The notes beneath the pieces were generated by a model. The model had not been told where the DNA came from, did no database searches, and was given only the letters and a program-made list of their open reading frames with translations. Positions 32,676 to 45,976 of a DNA stretch of 64,000 nucleotides are shown one piece after another (positions within the stretch are counted from its first letter, which is position 1; each line of letters begins with the position of its first letter). The stretch comes from Hofstenia miamia (taxonomy: Eukaryota; Xenacoelomorpha; Acoela). Made by a program: the position numbers and the translations under genes. Where the stretch lies: positions 2,292,907-2,356,906 of the forward strand of contig SCFE01000014.1 in the NCBI GenBank assembly GCA_004352715.1, in the 5' to 3' direction.

Positions 32676-35488
32676 TTTCTATAGATGTTCAAGAAATATC
32701 TGTTAAGCTATGATATTAATATCAAAATAATTAATCAGCAAAATGTCTAAGCAACATGCATCAATGATATTAATTATGACATTACACAACGCAAAATACA
32801 AAGACCTGACTCAAAGTGTATGTAATTATTACTTCATAATTACGTTTACATGATTTTAATTCTTAGGCTTTAAACTATGATATGACTTGTACTTATTATA
32901 GGAAAACATGTTACTTAAGTAATAGTGAACTCACCGTAGAATAAGGAGTGCACACGGAAGTATTGCATTGTCACCTTTAAAATCTCTGTACAAGCGAATG
33001 AGCATGGCGAATGTTGAAACTATTAGCAAACAATCATTTCATTAATTATGTGCTATATTTCGTGTAGTAAACATCATAATATTAGAGCCATGCAAACTCA
33101 GTACTAAGCTCAATGTACATTTGTAAACAAATATTTCTCACGTGATTAACGTCCTCTATTTGCGATATTTCGAGGGGGGGATTTTTGTACAAAGGAAGGT
33201 CCAAAAACAAGGATAAAAATATATACATGTACGCACACTAAGTTCCTTTGTTCTTTCCACTAAGTAAGGTAGAAGAGCTTTAATCATTCTATTGAGGCTC
33301 TTATATCATATATTTGAACTCAAACATCAATTCACACCGCTCATTCATTTCAATTCACCAAATCCCAACAGGGATACTACTAACATTGCGACCAACCTTT
33401 TCAAGGTTGGATTGACAATGAGATTTGTAAATATTCAAATTTTGGGTAAAGACCAAGTCTGCTGTTGGAAAGCAATTGCCTTTTACGCAATTTGATAATT
33501 CAACGATTTGGAAATATCTATGGGTAGGTGTGCTTCCCTGTTATCGTGAAGATTTGTCAAAAAATTATTAGAGTGTTTAAAGTAAATTAAAATATTACCT
33601 TTTTTCATTCAGAACTCGAGTTTTGCAAAGGCATTCAAATTAGTCCAATACCTACTAGCTATTGCCTAGTGTTCAGATAATACAACAACAGCAAACGCAC
33701 AAATTAAGGGTGAAAATGTAGGGGAAGAGGATTTTCTATCCAGTGGTGTTTTCAGATTTGAAATATTTTTATTATTTAATGAGTAATGATTATTAAAAAT
33801 CGTAAAAAATTGTCTGAGTTAGTTTAGGGTAAAGTTTTGTAGCTCGCTATTACTTCTTTCTTGAACAAAAATACTCGGATGAATTTAGTTTGTTTGTTTG
33901 TTCAATTCTTTTTACAAGACAAATTTCATGGCCTGAACCTTAACATTGTTCGTTTGCTTAACGCGAGAACAGTCTTATGTATAAAATTTAATCAATAAAA
34001 AACTAATAATCAGGTTGAATTTATATGAAAATTTCCTGTTATTTTGGGTTATTAAAATTCAAGCTTACTTTCAAATTATCATCAGGAAACAACTCCAAAT
34101 CTAGGGCTAAGACAAGCCATTAGGGAAGAAACGTTTTCGCAATATTGGCATTTCGTTTCTTAATAACTTAAATTTTTAAATTATGTTAGGGAATTCATCA
34201 AATATTTCCAAACCTAGTAACTCACCACCTAAAACTTATATGCAAAATAAAAAAGGCCACACAGGATAGAGGAATCCCTCCTCCTTCTTTTACACTTCAA
34301 AATTCTCGTTCCCTTGCTGGTCTATAGACAGAAAGAGAAATTGCAAAGCATTAGCCCTTATTGGTATTTGAACAATAAGACACTTATGGAGAGAATGGGA
34401 AGCATATTTTTCGATAAATATGATTAACTCTTTCACGTTTTACAGCCATATGAATAATTTATGTCACACATTTTTGCCATTTACCATTAGCTTAGCATTA
34501 ATACCATACGTTTCAAGAACTTATATTTAATAGTTTCACCATGAATGCTGCTGTCAAGCTTGACACCATGCAATAACCTTAAATGAAGAAAATACAATTG
34601 AACGTATACAAGAAAAAGTTTTCCATATCATTCTAACTGGTTCAACTTATAAAGAAGCTTGTTGAAACACATATTTCTGATAAAATATTATATATGATTT
34701 AAAGAGTTGCAAAAATCACGATTTGAAACCGGACCCAATCTAATTTTGGAACTTTAATGCTTATAACATGATTATGGTTTTCATTTTACTGTTTGATTAG
34801 AAAACCATTCAACTTCTGAAATTTGAAAAATTGTTACTCTACAACTGATTTAATCTTCGAAAGTTTATATATTTTTCAATCTACATTTATTTTCAAATGG
34901 GGCCTAAAAATAATTTAGAAATTTTCTATGGATAAATAGGCATTCCAGCCTGATTACATTTAGCCACTCTATGCAGTGATACTTAAGCAATGCAAATATG
35001 ACTTGATGAAATACAACAGCAATGTGCGACTCATCATTCTGATTTCAATTGTATAAAAATTATTTTTCATGCATTTATTATAATTATTTTGCATATAACT
35101 CACTGTTTCCTTATGACAAAACGATTTTCCATTTGCTGAAATGTTAGCTTATGTTAGAGGGAACTACAAACCTATCATAATCATTTCTTGCTACTATTTT
35201 ACAAATCTGCTAAAAAAATTATTCACTAAAAAGAACGTCAAATCAATTAAGAAGACTTATCATTTGCATTATTGCAAGTATTGCTGTCCATCTCAGATGA
35301 TGTAAGGAAATATAGTGTTTTACAGATGTTCTATAACAAAAAATGAAAAGGTTATAATAGTACTTGAAAAAAAATTGGACGACATTGGCTCTTACAAACA
35401 ATGGGTTTTCAACCTTATTATGCAATTCATCAAAGCCTGAAAAATACTTAAATCCAAGAATATTGATTACAAAAAATTGCTTGATTTT

Positions 35489-35508
35489 ATTATTATTATT
35501 ATTATTAA
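35489..35508. repeat. (ATT)n microsatellite
   Basis: A short trinucleotide repeat, the only obvious one of this type here. Confidence 0.85.
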
Positions 35509-36962
35509 AAGACTTATTTAAACAAAAATTTTATTTACAAATATATTAAATTGCAATAATAAAAGCTTACTTCTTGTTTTGAGTGACATGTATTACAAGG
35601 ACCTTCAATAGTATACTTTGTTTTGAAAAACTTCCCAAAAAGTCCTTTAAATTGTGATTTACATCTTTTGGTGCATTAAGAAAATTGATTTATGTTTTCA
35701 AATGAATAAAATTTGCTAATGGAACCACTCGATGGAAAAAATATTGAACTGTCTTCCATTTTCTACAAATTTTGCTTTCAGAGATAATTTGATTTGAGCT
35801 CCTAAAAAGTGCAAAGCTTGAAACATAAAAAGATAAATTGTATTATGATGGTGAACAAATTATGATTGGGGTTAACGGAAATTATGAATATATGTACTAT
35901 ATTTTTAATGCTAGTGCTAAGTAAGATTTAGTACCACAGCTATATAAACCATAATAGTGTTTTATAATGATTGATGCTTTTAACCATTATACAAATATAA
36001 GCTAACTGTGAAAAAATAAAAAACTGATTGATATAATACAAATAAATGGTAAAAATAGATGAAATCAAAACATGTATTTTTCTAGAAATATAGTTATAAT
36101 ACATGGCGTTTAAAATTTGGGTTATGCAATTTCAGTTCTTTGTATCATCCGCTGCAATGAAAAGCTACCAGCTAAAAACTGGGCAAAAATTGGCCAGACT
36201 GTCCTAATTGTAGTCGCACACATTTCGTGCTGGTTCAACTCTGATTTCTGGTAGTGAGTGTTTGTGCATTCTCACATAGACATTTGACAGAGTTTCCTTT
36301 AATCTTTTAGCTTCATTAGCCTCCAGATGCACATTAGAGTATCTAATGTTTTAGTGTGTATTTGTTTGTTATGCAATTGGATAGAGGCATTAAACTTCGG
36401 ATCTATTGAGTTAAATTTCATTGATAATTGATCGAAAAATATAGTTATAATTATCAAATTCTCTGTTTTTGCAGTTTTCTTCGTAATCAGAATTGTTTCA
36501 CATGACAATTGCCCACTTCATGTGCTTTACATTGTTAGATGTACCTATCTTTTAAATTTAAATAGATAAAACATTGAAACTTTGACCATGATAAAATTGT
36601 GTAGAATGCAAACTACAGACATTTTTTGTAAATTTATTTAGAATAAACAGGCTGTTTGACTACACAAAATGCACATTTAACTGATTAATTTGCGGCAAAT
36701 GCTTGCTATTGATTCGAGGCAAAATTTTTAATTTTAAATAGTGTTCGGTTGCAATTGGTATGATTAAAGTATTTAAGAGAATGTTAAAATCAACTAGCAG
36801 TAAAAAATTACAAAAGAAAGCATTAATTATAATTAAGAACAATATGTTTCAATGGGACCTGAAATACACTAATTATGTGTGCTATTTTCATGTTAATTTA
36901 TAAATAATTTTAATTTACATCTTAGTGATATTTGATATGCACATTTAAAATGTCAATTGCAA

Positions 36963-36965
<3 letters not shown>

Positions 36966-36996
<31 letters not shown>
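36966..36996. repeat. (TA)n microsatellite
   Basis: An uninterrupted TA dinucleotide run. Confidence 0.95.
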
Positions 36997-36998
<2 letters not shown>

Positions 36999-37788
36999 AA
37001 ATTACGAAGGTTTGGAATTTGCAAATCTCTTTTGTTTAGTAATAAACTAAATACATATTAATGTCTCTGTTAAAAATTTTCTTGGGAATAAAGAAAATTT
37101 CTTGATTCATGTTAAAAAAATGGATCATTCGAAAAAAGAAATAGTAGTCTCACTATTAGAATTAAAAATACTTTTCTCTGATACATCTTCAATTACAATG
37201 TGTTTTATGAACATTAGTAATGTCACACAACGATGAAAGTCTAATTTTCAATGAAATAATATTAAATTGAAATTGAAAAACATTCGTTGAATATCTGAAA
37301 TTCAATTCAAGACGTCTGTAAGATTTCAAGCTCAACTGCGATTAAACTCGGACCAGTGCTTAGACTAATATCCCTAATGCATTAATTTTGACTAGATTTT
37401 CTGAACAACAGAACTGTAATTCAGTGGAGAGAATAAAAACTACTTGAACAAAGAACAACAAATTTGCTTTGACTTGATTCATCATGGTAGATTGTGCAAT
37501 TACAATAAAACCCTCGACCACTAGTGGTTGAAGTAACTAATGACTACAATATTCGTAAGTTTAACAAACCTTTCAAGTAGCGAAAGTTTCTTAGAGTGAT
37601 ATTTCACTAGAATATTACATAATGGAAAAGCAATTACTCAAATAAAGCCATGATTTATCTCAATTTGGCATTCCAAAGAGTGATATAATATTATATATTC
37701 CTAAACTTTATTTTAAGAATGCGGTTATTGATGCATCTACTGATATCCAATCAAATTTTGTTAAGCATAAACAAAGTTAACTGTTTAA

Positions 37789-39667
37789 CACTAGAAGCGC
37801 CAGACTTTTAATATACCTAAAAGCGCCAAAACCCGTCAATTGCCGATTTCTATATTACGTTTTGTAAATTACTACAAATATATCCAAAACCTTAGTAACT
37901 TATAAATGATATTTAAAACATAAATTCATGTAATTAAGTAAATATTAATGTACACGGATTGTATTATCCTATTAAAATGATAAAAAGGATGTGAACACTT
38001 TGTGTAAATATTTCAAAGGGGTGCGAATATTTTGCAGTAAGAGTTTCGCAGCTATTGTAACCAATTATCATGGATTACTAAATAGACTCCTATTTCATTT
38101 GATAGAATTGCTGCAAAGGTGTAGAAATTTCAAGCATAACAGTATCATTTTTCATTTGTAATGCCTCAACGAATGTCAGCTCAACGTTTTCTGCAAACAA
38201 TGATGAATCTTCCAAGTGATGAATCTGGAGATGACACTGAACAAGATTTAGAAGAGGTAGAGGCGAATAATGATGAACAGCTATTACATGATATTTCATA
38301 TTCAACAAGCAGCAGTGATGAGGATTTAGACCTCTTATCACATAGCAGTCACGATGAGATTGGCCAATGAAAATAATTCACTTCGAGCGCGAGATGGAAC
38401 TGAATGGACAATAATTGAAAATAGACAGAGAGCTAGACGTGGTAGAATGCAACGCAAAATATAGTAAGTCAGTCTGAAGGTGTAACACCAGCTTGTACTG
38501 GCATCATAACCCCATTAGACGCATAGAATCTACTGAATTTTATTGTTGATTATACAAATGCTTTTGCTAATGAAAGGATGGATGATTGGAATCTAACAAG
38601 AGATCAACTAGAAAAATTCGTGGGACTACTGTGCTTAAAAGGAAATACATATCGACGAAATTATCCATTTGAATAACTATGGTCAACGACATATGGATGT
38701 CCCATATTTAATAAGATACTTTCCCGCCAAAAATGAGAGAGATAAAAAAGGTTGCTCAGATTTGATCGGCGTCAAGATCGCCGTAGAGATCTGCAACATG
38801 ACAAGTTTTGTCTAATTTCAACTATTTTAGATCGCTTTGTAGCCAATTATCAAAGTTGCTACCATCCAACATCATTATTGACTATTGGTGAACAATTATT
38901 TCCGACTAAAACACGCTGCCGTTTTACGCAATATATTCCCGCAAAGCCGGATAAATTTGGGATAAAATTTTGGTATTAACTGATGTTTCATCCCAATATT
39001 GTTATAATATCGAGCCCTATCTTAGAAAAGATAAGAACAAACATGTGCCACTTGGTACGCATGTTATTCAAACAACTTATGGAAGCTCTGAACAACAAGG
39101 GATACAATGTAACTATTGACAACTTTTTTCTTCTAAGCAACTTGCTATCAATAGACGCACTTTTCTGTAACAACTGTCCAAAGAGCTCAGGAAAGACGTT
39201 GATATTCAGACTACTCAATGCTCTTTTTTCAGATTAATCTTCATTGTGAAAAGAATAGAACTGGAATTTGTGCAGAATTTGCAAGTAAACCTGTTTGTGG
39301 GAAGTGCCAGGCTGTCATATGTATCAACTGTCTTGACGAATAGCTTTTAAATACTTCTTTTGTTTTTGTTAACGCATATATATGTATTGTTTCAATAGAA
39401 ATTGCAATATAGATGTATTTTTATCAACTTCATCGACCAATTGTAATTATGTTCATATATTGCACCGAATATTAGAAACATGCAGCAAAAATATACGGCT
39501 ACGATTTTTATAACAGTCTATTTTTTCAGTTAATATGTAGAAACCACTTGTATAGCAAGATATAATAACTTTTTTATGAATAGTGTATCCTGAAAACATC
39601 TTTAGCTTAAGTAACAAGTTTAACTTTGAGGCCATAGTAGTCGTTAATTGACGGGTAATGGCGCTTC
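37789..39667 (+). mobile_element. PiggyBac element relic flanked by TTAA
   Basis: The element starts CACTAGAAGCGCC after TTAA (37785-37788). Read from the right it starts GAAGCGCC after TTAA (39668-39671), five terminal bases short. A subterminal near-palindrome CCCGTCAATTG recurs at both ends, 42-45 bp from the left edge but only about 11-16 bp from the right edge, matching the known asymmetry of piggyBac ends (31-bp versus 3-bp spacer). Length is 1.88 kb against about 2.5 kb for a full piggyBac. Confidence 0.82.
38161..39346 (+). pseudogene. PiggyBac transposase pseudogene
   Basis: Pieces in order are an acidic N-terminus (MPQRMSAQRF..., with DESGDDTEQDLEEVEAN), ARDGTEWTIIEN, NERMDDWNLTRDQLEKFVGL, and LTIGEQLFPTKTRCRFTQYI followed by PAKPDKFGIKFW, where the first catalytic Asp (usually TIDE) is Gly. 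YNVTIDNFF then keeps the second Asp, and a cysteine-rich C-terminus (CEKNRTGICAEFASKPVCGK, then CQAVICINCLDE) ends the gene. The region with the third Asp is deleted. At least four stops or frameshifts break the frame. The C-terminal domain normally binds the element ends. Confidence 0.85.
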
Positions 39668-39896
39668 TTAAAGGTATATCTCGGCTTTTGACAAACATGA
39701 TGTAGAAGACAAAATACACAAAACATTAATTTTGCCACCTTATTAAAATAATTAAATGTATCAATGAATTACACTTTTTAAATACATATTTTAGATACAA
39801 CAAAGGAGCAAATTAATGAATAAATACATCACAGGTAGAGAACAAAATAGAAAAATGCATTTACTATACATATTGGTAACAATGGAACAAATTCAG

Positions 39897-39898
39897 CA

Positions 39899-39950
<52 letters not shown>

Positions 39951-39951
39951 A
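39897..39951. repeat. (TA)n microsatellite with periodic CA interruptions
   Basis: A TA run broken by single C bases at 39897, 39917 and 39935, a period of 18-20 bp. Confidence 0.9.
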
Positions 39952-40073
39952 GTTCTCTAAATTTAAGAACAATCAAAAATAGTTTAAAAAATTTAAGTTA
40001 AAGTTAAGATGTGGTTCTTCTAATTCCAAAAAAAATGTTCAAAAAAATATATTTAAAAATTAGCTAATATATA

Positions 40074-40897
40074 GTGTGATCAAAATTGATTGCAAAAAAC
40101 TAAATGCTTTAAAACGGCACTAAATATCATCTGATTCTAACAACTAATAATTCATTTTAAAGCTGAATATGGGACATTTTATTTCAAAAAAAATTACAAT
40201 TTTTTTAACTTAGACCATCCAGGTGACCTCCATTTGCCTCGTGCTGACCTGCAGGCTCTCTTTATCATATCTTCAGACAGATGTTCAGCAAAGTCACCAA
40301 CGATCTTCTTAAGCTCTTATACACTCTGAGGCTTACATTTGTACACAGGCTGAAGGGAATAGGGGGCATATGATGTCTGATTTATTACTGATGATACGCC
40401 AATTGAACTGTGCAGCATTTTTGACATGCGCAGTCTTATTATGACTAAACTAAGTCTTGACAGCATCAATATTTTCTTTGGGAATAGGTGTTTTGCATCT
40501 TTTAATTTCCTGGACTGTCCAACTGATACAGAAGAAAAACACGGTACAGATTTGCGATTTTTTGGATACAACTTTGACCAGAATAGCCTTCTTAATGCCA
40601 CTATACATTTAACTTCTCCAAACTTCAAAATAATCCACTTCCGTTGATCTAAAGAGAATGGCGAGGGAACCATCTCTACGTTAGTGTTGTTAAAATTAGC
40701 AGTAACAATTTGATCACTTTTTGCAAAATAAACACAGAAGTAAAAGTGATATAAACAAATTTTTGGTGGATTTAGTCAAAATTGGTTCCCGGATTTTAAA
40801 ATGTCCCATATTCAGCTTTAAAAAGAGACCAAGCAATCAAAAATTGAACAATATTTAGTGTTTTAAGTTTTTTGCAATCAATTTTGATCACACACAC
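40074..40897 (-). mobile_element. Mariner-type deletion derivative with about 110-bp inverted repeats
   Basis: The termini are GTGTGATCAAAATTGATTGC and its mirror at the right, each followed inward by matching sequence through AAAGCTGAATATGGGACATT (40074-40187 and 40790-40897). TA flanks lie in (TA) tracts. On the minus strand, FSLDQRKWIILKFGEVKCIV (40.60-40.67 kb) matches the DUF4817-type N-terminal helix-turn-helix, and ANGGHLDGLS (40.20-40.25 kb) the mariner C-terminal end. The catalytic core between them is missing, so this copy could only move with help from another transposase. Confidence 0.8.
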
Positions 40898-40909
40898 TAT
40901 ATATATATA

Positions 40910-41909
40910 NNNNNNNNNNNNNNNNNNNNNNNNNNNNNNNNNNNNNNNNNNNNNNNNNNNNNNNNNNNNNNNNNNNNNNNNNNNNNNNNNNNNNNNNNNN
41001 NNNNNNNNNNNNNNNNNNNNNNNNNNNNNNNNNNNNNNNNNNNNNNNNNNNNNNNNNNNNNNNNNNNNNNNNNNNNNNNNNNNNNNNNNNNNNNNNNNNN
41101 NNNNNNNNNNNNNNNNNNNNNNNNNNNNNNNNNNNNNNNNNNNNNNNNNNNNNNNNNNNNNNNNNNNNNNNNNNNNNNNNNNNNNNNNNNNNNNNNNNNN
41201 NNNNNNNNNNNNNNNNNNNNNNNNNNNNNNNNNNNNNNNNNNNNNNNNNNNNNNNNNNNNNNNNNNNNNNNNNNNNNNNNNNNNNNNNNNNNNNNNNNNN
41301 NNNNNNNNNNNNNNNNNNNNNNNNNNNNNNNNNNNNNNNNNNNNNNNNNNNNNNNNNNNNNNNNNNNNNNNNNNNNNNNNNNNNNNNNNNNNNNNNNNNN
41401 NNNNNNNNNNNNNNNNNNNNNNNNNNNNNNNNNNNNNNNNNNNNNNNNNNNNNNNNNNNNNNNNNNNNNNNNNNNNNNNNNNNNNNNNNNNNNNNNNNNN
41501 NNNNNNNNNNNNNNNNNNNNNNNNNNNNNNNNNNNNNNNNNNNNNNNNNNNNNNNNNNNNNNNNNNNNNNNNNNNNNNNNNNNNNNNNNNNNNNNNNNNN
41601 NNNNNNNNNNNNNNNNNNNNNNNNNNNNNNNNNNNNNNNNNNNNNNNNNNNNNNNNNNNNNNNNNNNNNNNNNNNNNNNNNNNNNNNNNNNNNNNNNNNN
41701 NNNNNNNNNNNNNNNNNNNNNNNNNNNNNNNNNNNNNNNNNNNNNNNNNNNNNNNNNNNNNNNNNNNNNNNNNNNNNNNNNNNNNNNNNNNNNNNNNNNN
41801 NNNNNNNNNNNNNNNNNNNNNNNNNNNNNNNNNNNNNNNNNNNNNNNNNNNNNNNNNNNNNNNNNNNNNNNNNNNNNNNNNNNNNNNNNNNNNNNNNNNN
41901 NNNNNNNNN
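40910..41909. other. Assembly gap (1000 N)
   Basis: Exactly 1000 N, a placeholder length. The true size is unknown. Confidence 0.99.
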
Positions 41910-42613
41910 GATTATTTTATGATCAAATGTACTATTGTTTTTCTCACACAAATTTCCGAAATGTACATTCAATTATCCGAAATATAATACAGTCATCCTA
42001 CATGTATTTTTACTTGCATAAATTTTGTTCGCAGCAGTAATATTTCAAAAAATAACAATATAGGCAAAGATTTGTGAAATATTAAATCAAGCATGATGGT
42101 TGGGATGGTAAAATACCAATTTTAGTCAACTTGCCCAGACATTGATTGCTAGAATTTTTAACATATTTTTTAACATATTTTAAAAATAGCCAATGAATAT
42201 AGACTTGAAGATCCAGTCAAGGCACAATGAACTATGGCCGTCGTTTTCTGAGCAATTAAAACAGATTCTTTCATTTTTAAATGAGTGGTTTTTAACATGA
42301 AAATACAAAATTTAATATAATATATTTATATGTATTGCTAGGGATTCCATTGATAGTTTAACTACGTAAAATTAGCAGGTTTTCATCGATTTTTTTCCTA
42401 TTTATGTAGTTCCTTAAGTATTATTTACATTAGGTTATAACCAGTGAAGAGGACTATAATCCCCCCTTTAATGCAAATGCTAACAGACCTAAGCGCAACA
42501 TAGCCATGGCCAAAATTAAAAATAAATGAGTTAACAAAATACAACTACTTTGGTTTTGTCAATAATAGTATAACAAATATATATGCACTAGAAATTGTAT
42601 TTATATATATATA

Positions 42614-42690
42614 CGTCGCGCTCTTTGTAACAAAATCACACATATCGCGTACTTTATGCATTCTCACATACATCGCGCACTTTGTAAACA
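42614..42690 (+). repeat. Degenerate tandem repeat, three units of about 29 bp
   Basis: GTCGCGCTCTTTGTA, ATCGCGTACTTTATG and ATCGCGCACTTTGTA occur in succession with spacers containing CACA, just right of a short TA tract. Confidence 0.7.
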
Positions 42691-43032
42691 ATAAAAGTTA
42701 TATTGATCAAATTAATTAAGCTAATTATTTGGAAATATATTAAATTGACCAAATCATTTAATAAATGTATTCTAGTTTACAGGCTTCTTACACGGCCAAC
42801 TTTTTTGGAGCATCAGCTTCAATCGCATTAGTGGAAGAACTTATTTTTACAAACCTATCCGTGCAGTTTGTGCAATCGTATACCTATTTACAATTGCGTA
42901 TGAGACATATTTTAGTGGTTTCATAATTTGAAATTCACTGTAGTACTGCGAAACATGTGAAAACCTGGGAGCCTTGGCAATTTTACCAATTGCCCAATTT
43001 GACATAGATTCACTTTTTTGCCATTTGACAAC

Positions 43033-43467
43033 TTATTTTACAACATTTAGTTGACATGCATAACTAGTTATGCCCCAGAAATGTGTACGAATGTACTTAA
43101 TCAAGAAATACTTTGGAAGTAGAGTACTTATTAGAGGAATTCGAGAGTTGAACCTACCAAGGTTGCTGATTTTATCATTGAGAAAATCTGTGAAGTTCAA
43201 GTTATCATTGAATTTGACACCAAGGTACACAGCATTATTAGAATTGGGAATAGTATCATTGTTTAACTTAATCGAGAATTGGTTGGCAATATCACTTTGA
43301 GAAGCGTGCAAAATAACAAACTGTGTTTTGTTAATATTCAAATGCAATTTCTGTCAAAACAGGTTTTAATGCTATTGAAGTCATGGGAGAGTAATTTAGT
43401 ACAAGTAAGCATAGGTATTAGCATTTATGTATAAACAAGTATTATCAGCGTACTGTATGATTTAAAC
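43033..43467 (-). pseudogene. Non-LTR retrotransposon reverse transcriptase fragment (palm motif C to thumb)
   Basis: On the minus strand, QYADNTCLYIN (about 43.44 kb) is the YADD catalytic box with the second Asp changed to Asn. After frameshifts the 104-codon frame reads LNINKTQFVILHASQSDI, then NAVYLGVKFNDNLNFTDFLN, typical of jockey/CR1-class RTs (KT-x-F block, LGV-x-x-D-x-L). The fragment abuts piggyBac-derived sequence at about 43468. Confidence 0.75.
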
Positions 43468-43556
43468 CTTCAGGCTGGCTTACTACATTTTGTCGTTGCA
43501 TTCTACCACGTCAAGCTCCCTGTGTATTTTCAATTATTGTCGATTCAGTTCCATCT
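43468..43556 (-). pseudogene. PiggyBac transposase fragment, truncated by a gap
   Basis: This 89-bp piece on the minus strand matches 38391-38480 of the piggyBac relic almost base for base (GATGGAACTGAAT, ACAATAATTGAAAATA, CGTGGTAGAATGCAACG). It is a second copy of the same subfamily, cut on one side by the gap and joined to RT sequence on the other. Confidence 0.85.
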
Positions 43557-44556
43557 NNNNNNNNNNNNNNNNNNNNNNNNNNNNNNNNNNNNNNNNNNNN
43601 NNNNNNNNNNNNNNNNNNNNNNNNNNNNNNNNNNNNNNNNNNNNNNNNNNNNNNNNNNNNNNNNNNNNNNNNNNNNNNNNNNNNNNNNNNNNNNNNNNNN
43701 NNNNNNNNNNNNNNNNNNNNNNNNNNNNNNNNNNNNNNNNNNNNNNNNNNNNNNNNNNNNNNNNNNNNNNNNNNNNNNNNNNNNNNNNNNNNNNNNNNNN
43801 NNNNNNNNNNNNNNNNNNNNNNNNNNNNNNNNNNNNNNNNNNNNNNNNNNNNNNNNNNNNNNNNNNNNNNNNNNNNNNNNNNNNNNNNNNNNNNNNNNNN
43901 NNNNNNNNNNNNNNNNNNNNNNNNNNNNNNNNNNNNNNNNNNNNNNNNNNNNNNNNNNNNNNNNNNNNNNNNNNNNNNNNNNNNNNNNNNNNNNNNNNNN
44001 NNNNNNNNNNNNNNNNNNNNNNNNNNNNNNNNNNNNNNNNNNNNNNNNNNNNNNNNNNNNNNNNNNNNNNNNNNNNNNNNNNNNNNNNNNNNNNNNNNNN
44101 NNNNNNNNNNNNNNNNNNNNNNNNNNNNNNNNNNNNNNNNNNNNNNNNNNNNNNNNNNNNNNNNNNNNNNNNNNNNNNNNNNNNNNNNNNNNNNNNNNNN
44201 NNNNNNNNNNNNNNNNNNNNNNNNNNNNNNNNNNNNNNNNNNNNNNNNNNNNNNNNNNNNNNNNNNNNNNNNNNNNNNNNNNNNNNNNNNNNNNNNNNNN
44301 NNNNNNNNNNNNNNNNNNNNNNNNNNNNNNNNNNNNNNNNNNNNNNNNNNNNNNNNNNNNNNNNNNNNNNNNNNNNNNNNNNNNNNNNNNNNNNNNNNNN
44401 NNNNNNNNNNNNNNNNNNNNNNNNNNNNNNNNNNNNNNNNNNNNNNNNNNNNNNNNNNNNNNNNNNNNNNNNNNNNNNNNNNNNNNNNNNNNNNNNNNNN
44501 NNNNNNNNNNNNNNNNNNNNNNNNNNNNNNNNNNNNNNNNNNNNNNNNNNNNNNNN
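43557..44556. other. Assembly gap (1000 N)
   Basis: Exactly 1000 N, placeholder length. Its left edge lies within a piggyBac copy. Confidence 0.99.
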
Positions 44557-45880
44557 GTGTAAAAACTTCAAAATACTCTTAATGAAGCAAAAATGAAAGC
44601 AAGTCCAAAGTATCACTCCTAAGACATTCTTGTAATTTCAAATATGCAAATTTCATTTAATTATATTTTTGGCAAAAATTGTTGCTAAGATTTAAATGGA
44701 ATTTCCAAAGCTTAATGGTTACTTAGTATCAACCAATTACAAAATAAGGATTTACAAAAAAACCAAATCAAATCCGAATGTATGTTGGATTCAAATTCGA
44801 ATCTTAGTTTAATTATTCTATTGTAGACTAAACAGGTTTCATGTTTCAAATTAGTTTTTAATCGTAATTATTAACAGCAACTGTTTTTGAACTGGAATTT
44901 ATTACGTAAACCAAGTTATATTTTAGATTTGAATTAGAATTTGAATTTTCAATTACATTGCCTGAATATTTGGACTCGAATTCGAAATGAAACAAGGGAA
45001 TTCGAAGAGCCCTGTTACAGAAATAAAAGAAAGTTAACATAAAAAACTTCTGAGTCCATTAAAACTATTTAAGGTTATAATCATTTTGAATATTACATTT
45101 TTTATATAGCAAAAAAATTGGCAATTGGAGAAATAATATTTTGGGCAGGATTGTTTTGAGAAGTGAACAATGAATGTTTTTTTGACTTTACCTAAGAGAA
45201 TTAGGTTTAGTAAATTCTATTTATGCCCAAATTTCAAAGGGTAGATTCGAAAAGATTACCCATTTTTTTAAAAAAATTCCGAATTTTAAAAAAAGTTAAA
45301 TTCCTTGTATATCAAATATTCATTTAATGGAATTATAACATTTCGAGATCTTAGAAGCAAGAAAGAAGTTTAACTGTTTTAAACAATGTGCATTGAGGAT
45401 GCCAAATTTTAAAATACAACATTTGCATCTTTGTTAGACAAAGGGTGACATTGACAGAAATTAAATCAACAGTTAATTTCTAAAATAAAATATATTTTGA
45501 ACCCATCATTATTTGCAGTGACTCTTTTTGTGAATTACAGCTCTCATTTTAAAGATTATTGAGTAATAATTCGATTCGAACATGTATTTGTGACAGACAA
45601 TTTGAATCGCTCATTGACATTTTTCCCTTGTAAATGAGTCTTCGTATAAGAAATTTTACCTCAACTGTCTTTTGTCTAGACTGTTAGTTCGATAAAACTT
45701 ATGTTTTCTGGGGAGAACAAATTCATAGCAATCAGTTCATCTACAAAGAACTGATATGTTGCAATTTATGATGTGATGTGAACTCCTTAGTAGAGCCGCA
45801 AATTTTATGTGAGAAAACTTGGTCAAATATGTAATGTAAATTATATTCTACTTTGCTAAAATGTGTGCTAAAATATGTGC

Positions 45881-45976
45881 TTATAAGTTTACAAGTTTAC
45901 ATAGGTTTGTTTCGGAAAGCGTTATTCTCCGCTCTGTCAGAACATGCCCAAATTTCCTGAATGCTTTCTCTGCATC
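45881..45976 (-). pseudogene. hAT transposase C-terminus, truncated by a gap
   Basis: On the minus strand, DAEKAFRKFGHVLTERRITL and SETNLCKLVNL end in a stop. Close parallels in hAT transposases read SERAFSKAGHVLTERRNRLS. This is the end of the hATC dimerisation domain. The rest lies in the adjacent gap, so whether it is intact is unknown. Confidence 0.75.

Larger units (their letters stand above)
32684..37784. other. Unannotated AT-rich stretch
   Basis: About 5 kb without a recognisable gene or element beyond the ATT and TA microsatellites listed separately. Confidence 0.55.

Noticed and set aside
37518-37535. Palindrome ACCACTAGTGGT as a regulatory site
   Set aside because: A 12-bp palindrome is unsurprising in 64 kb and has no supporting context.
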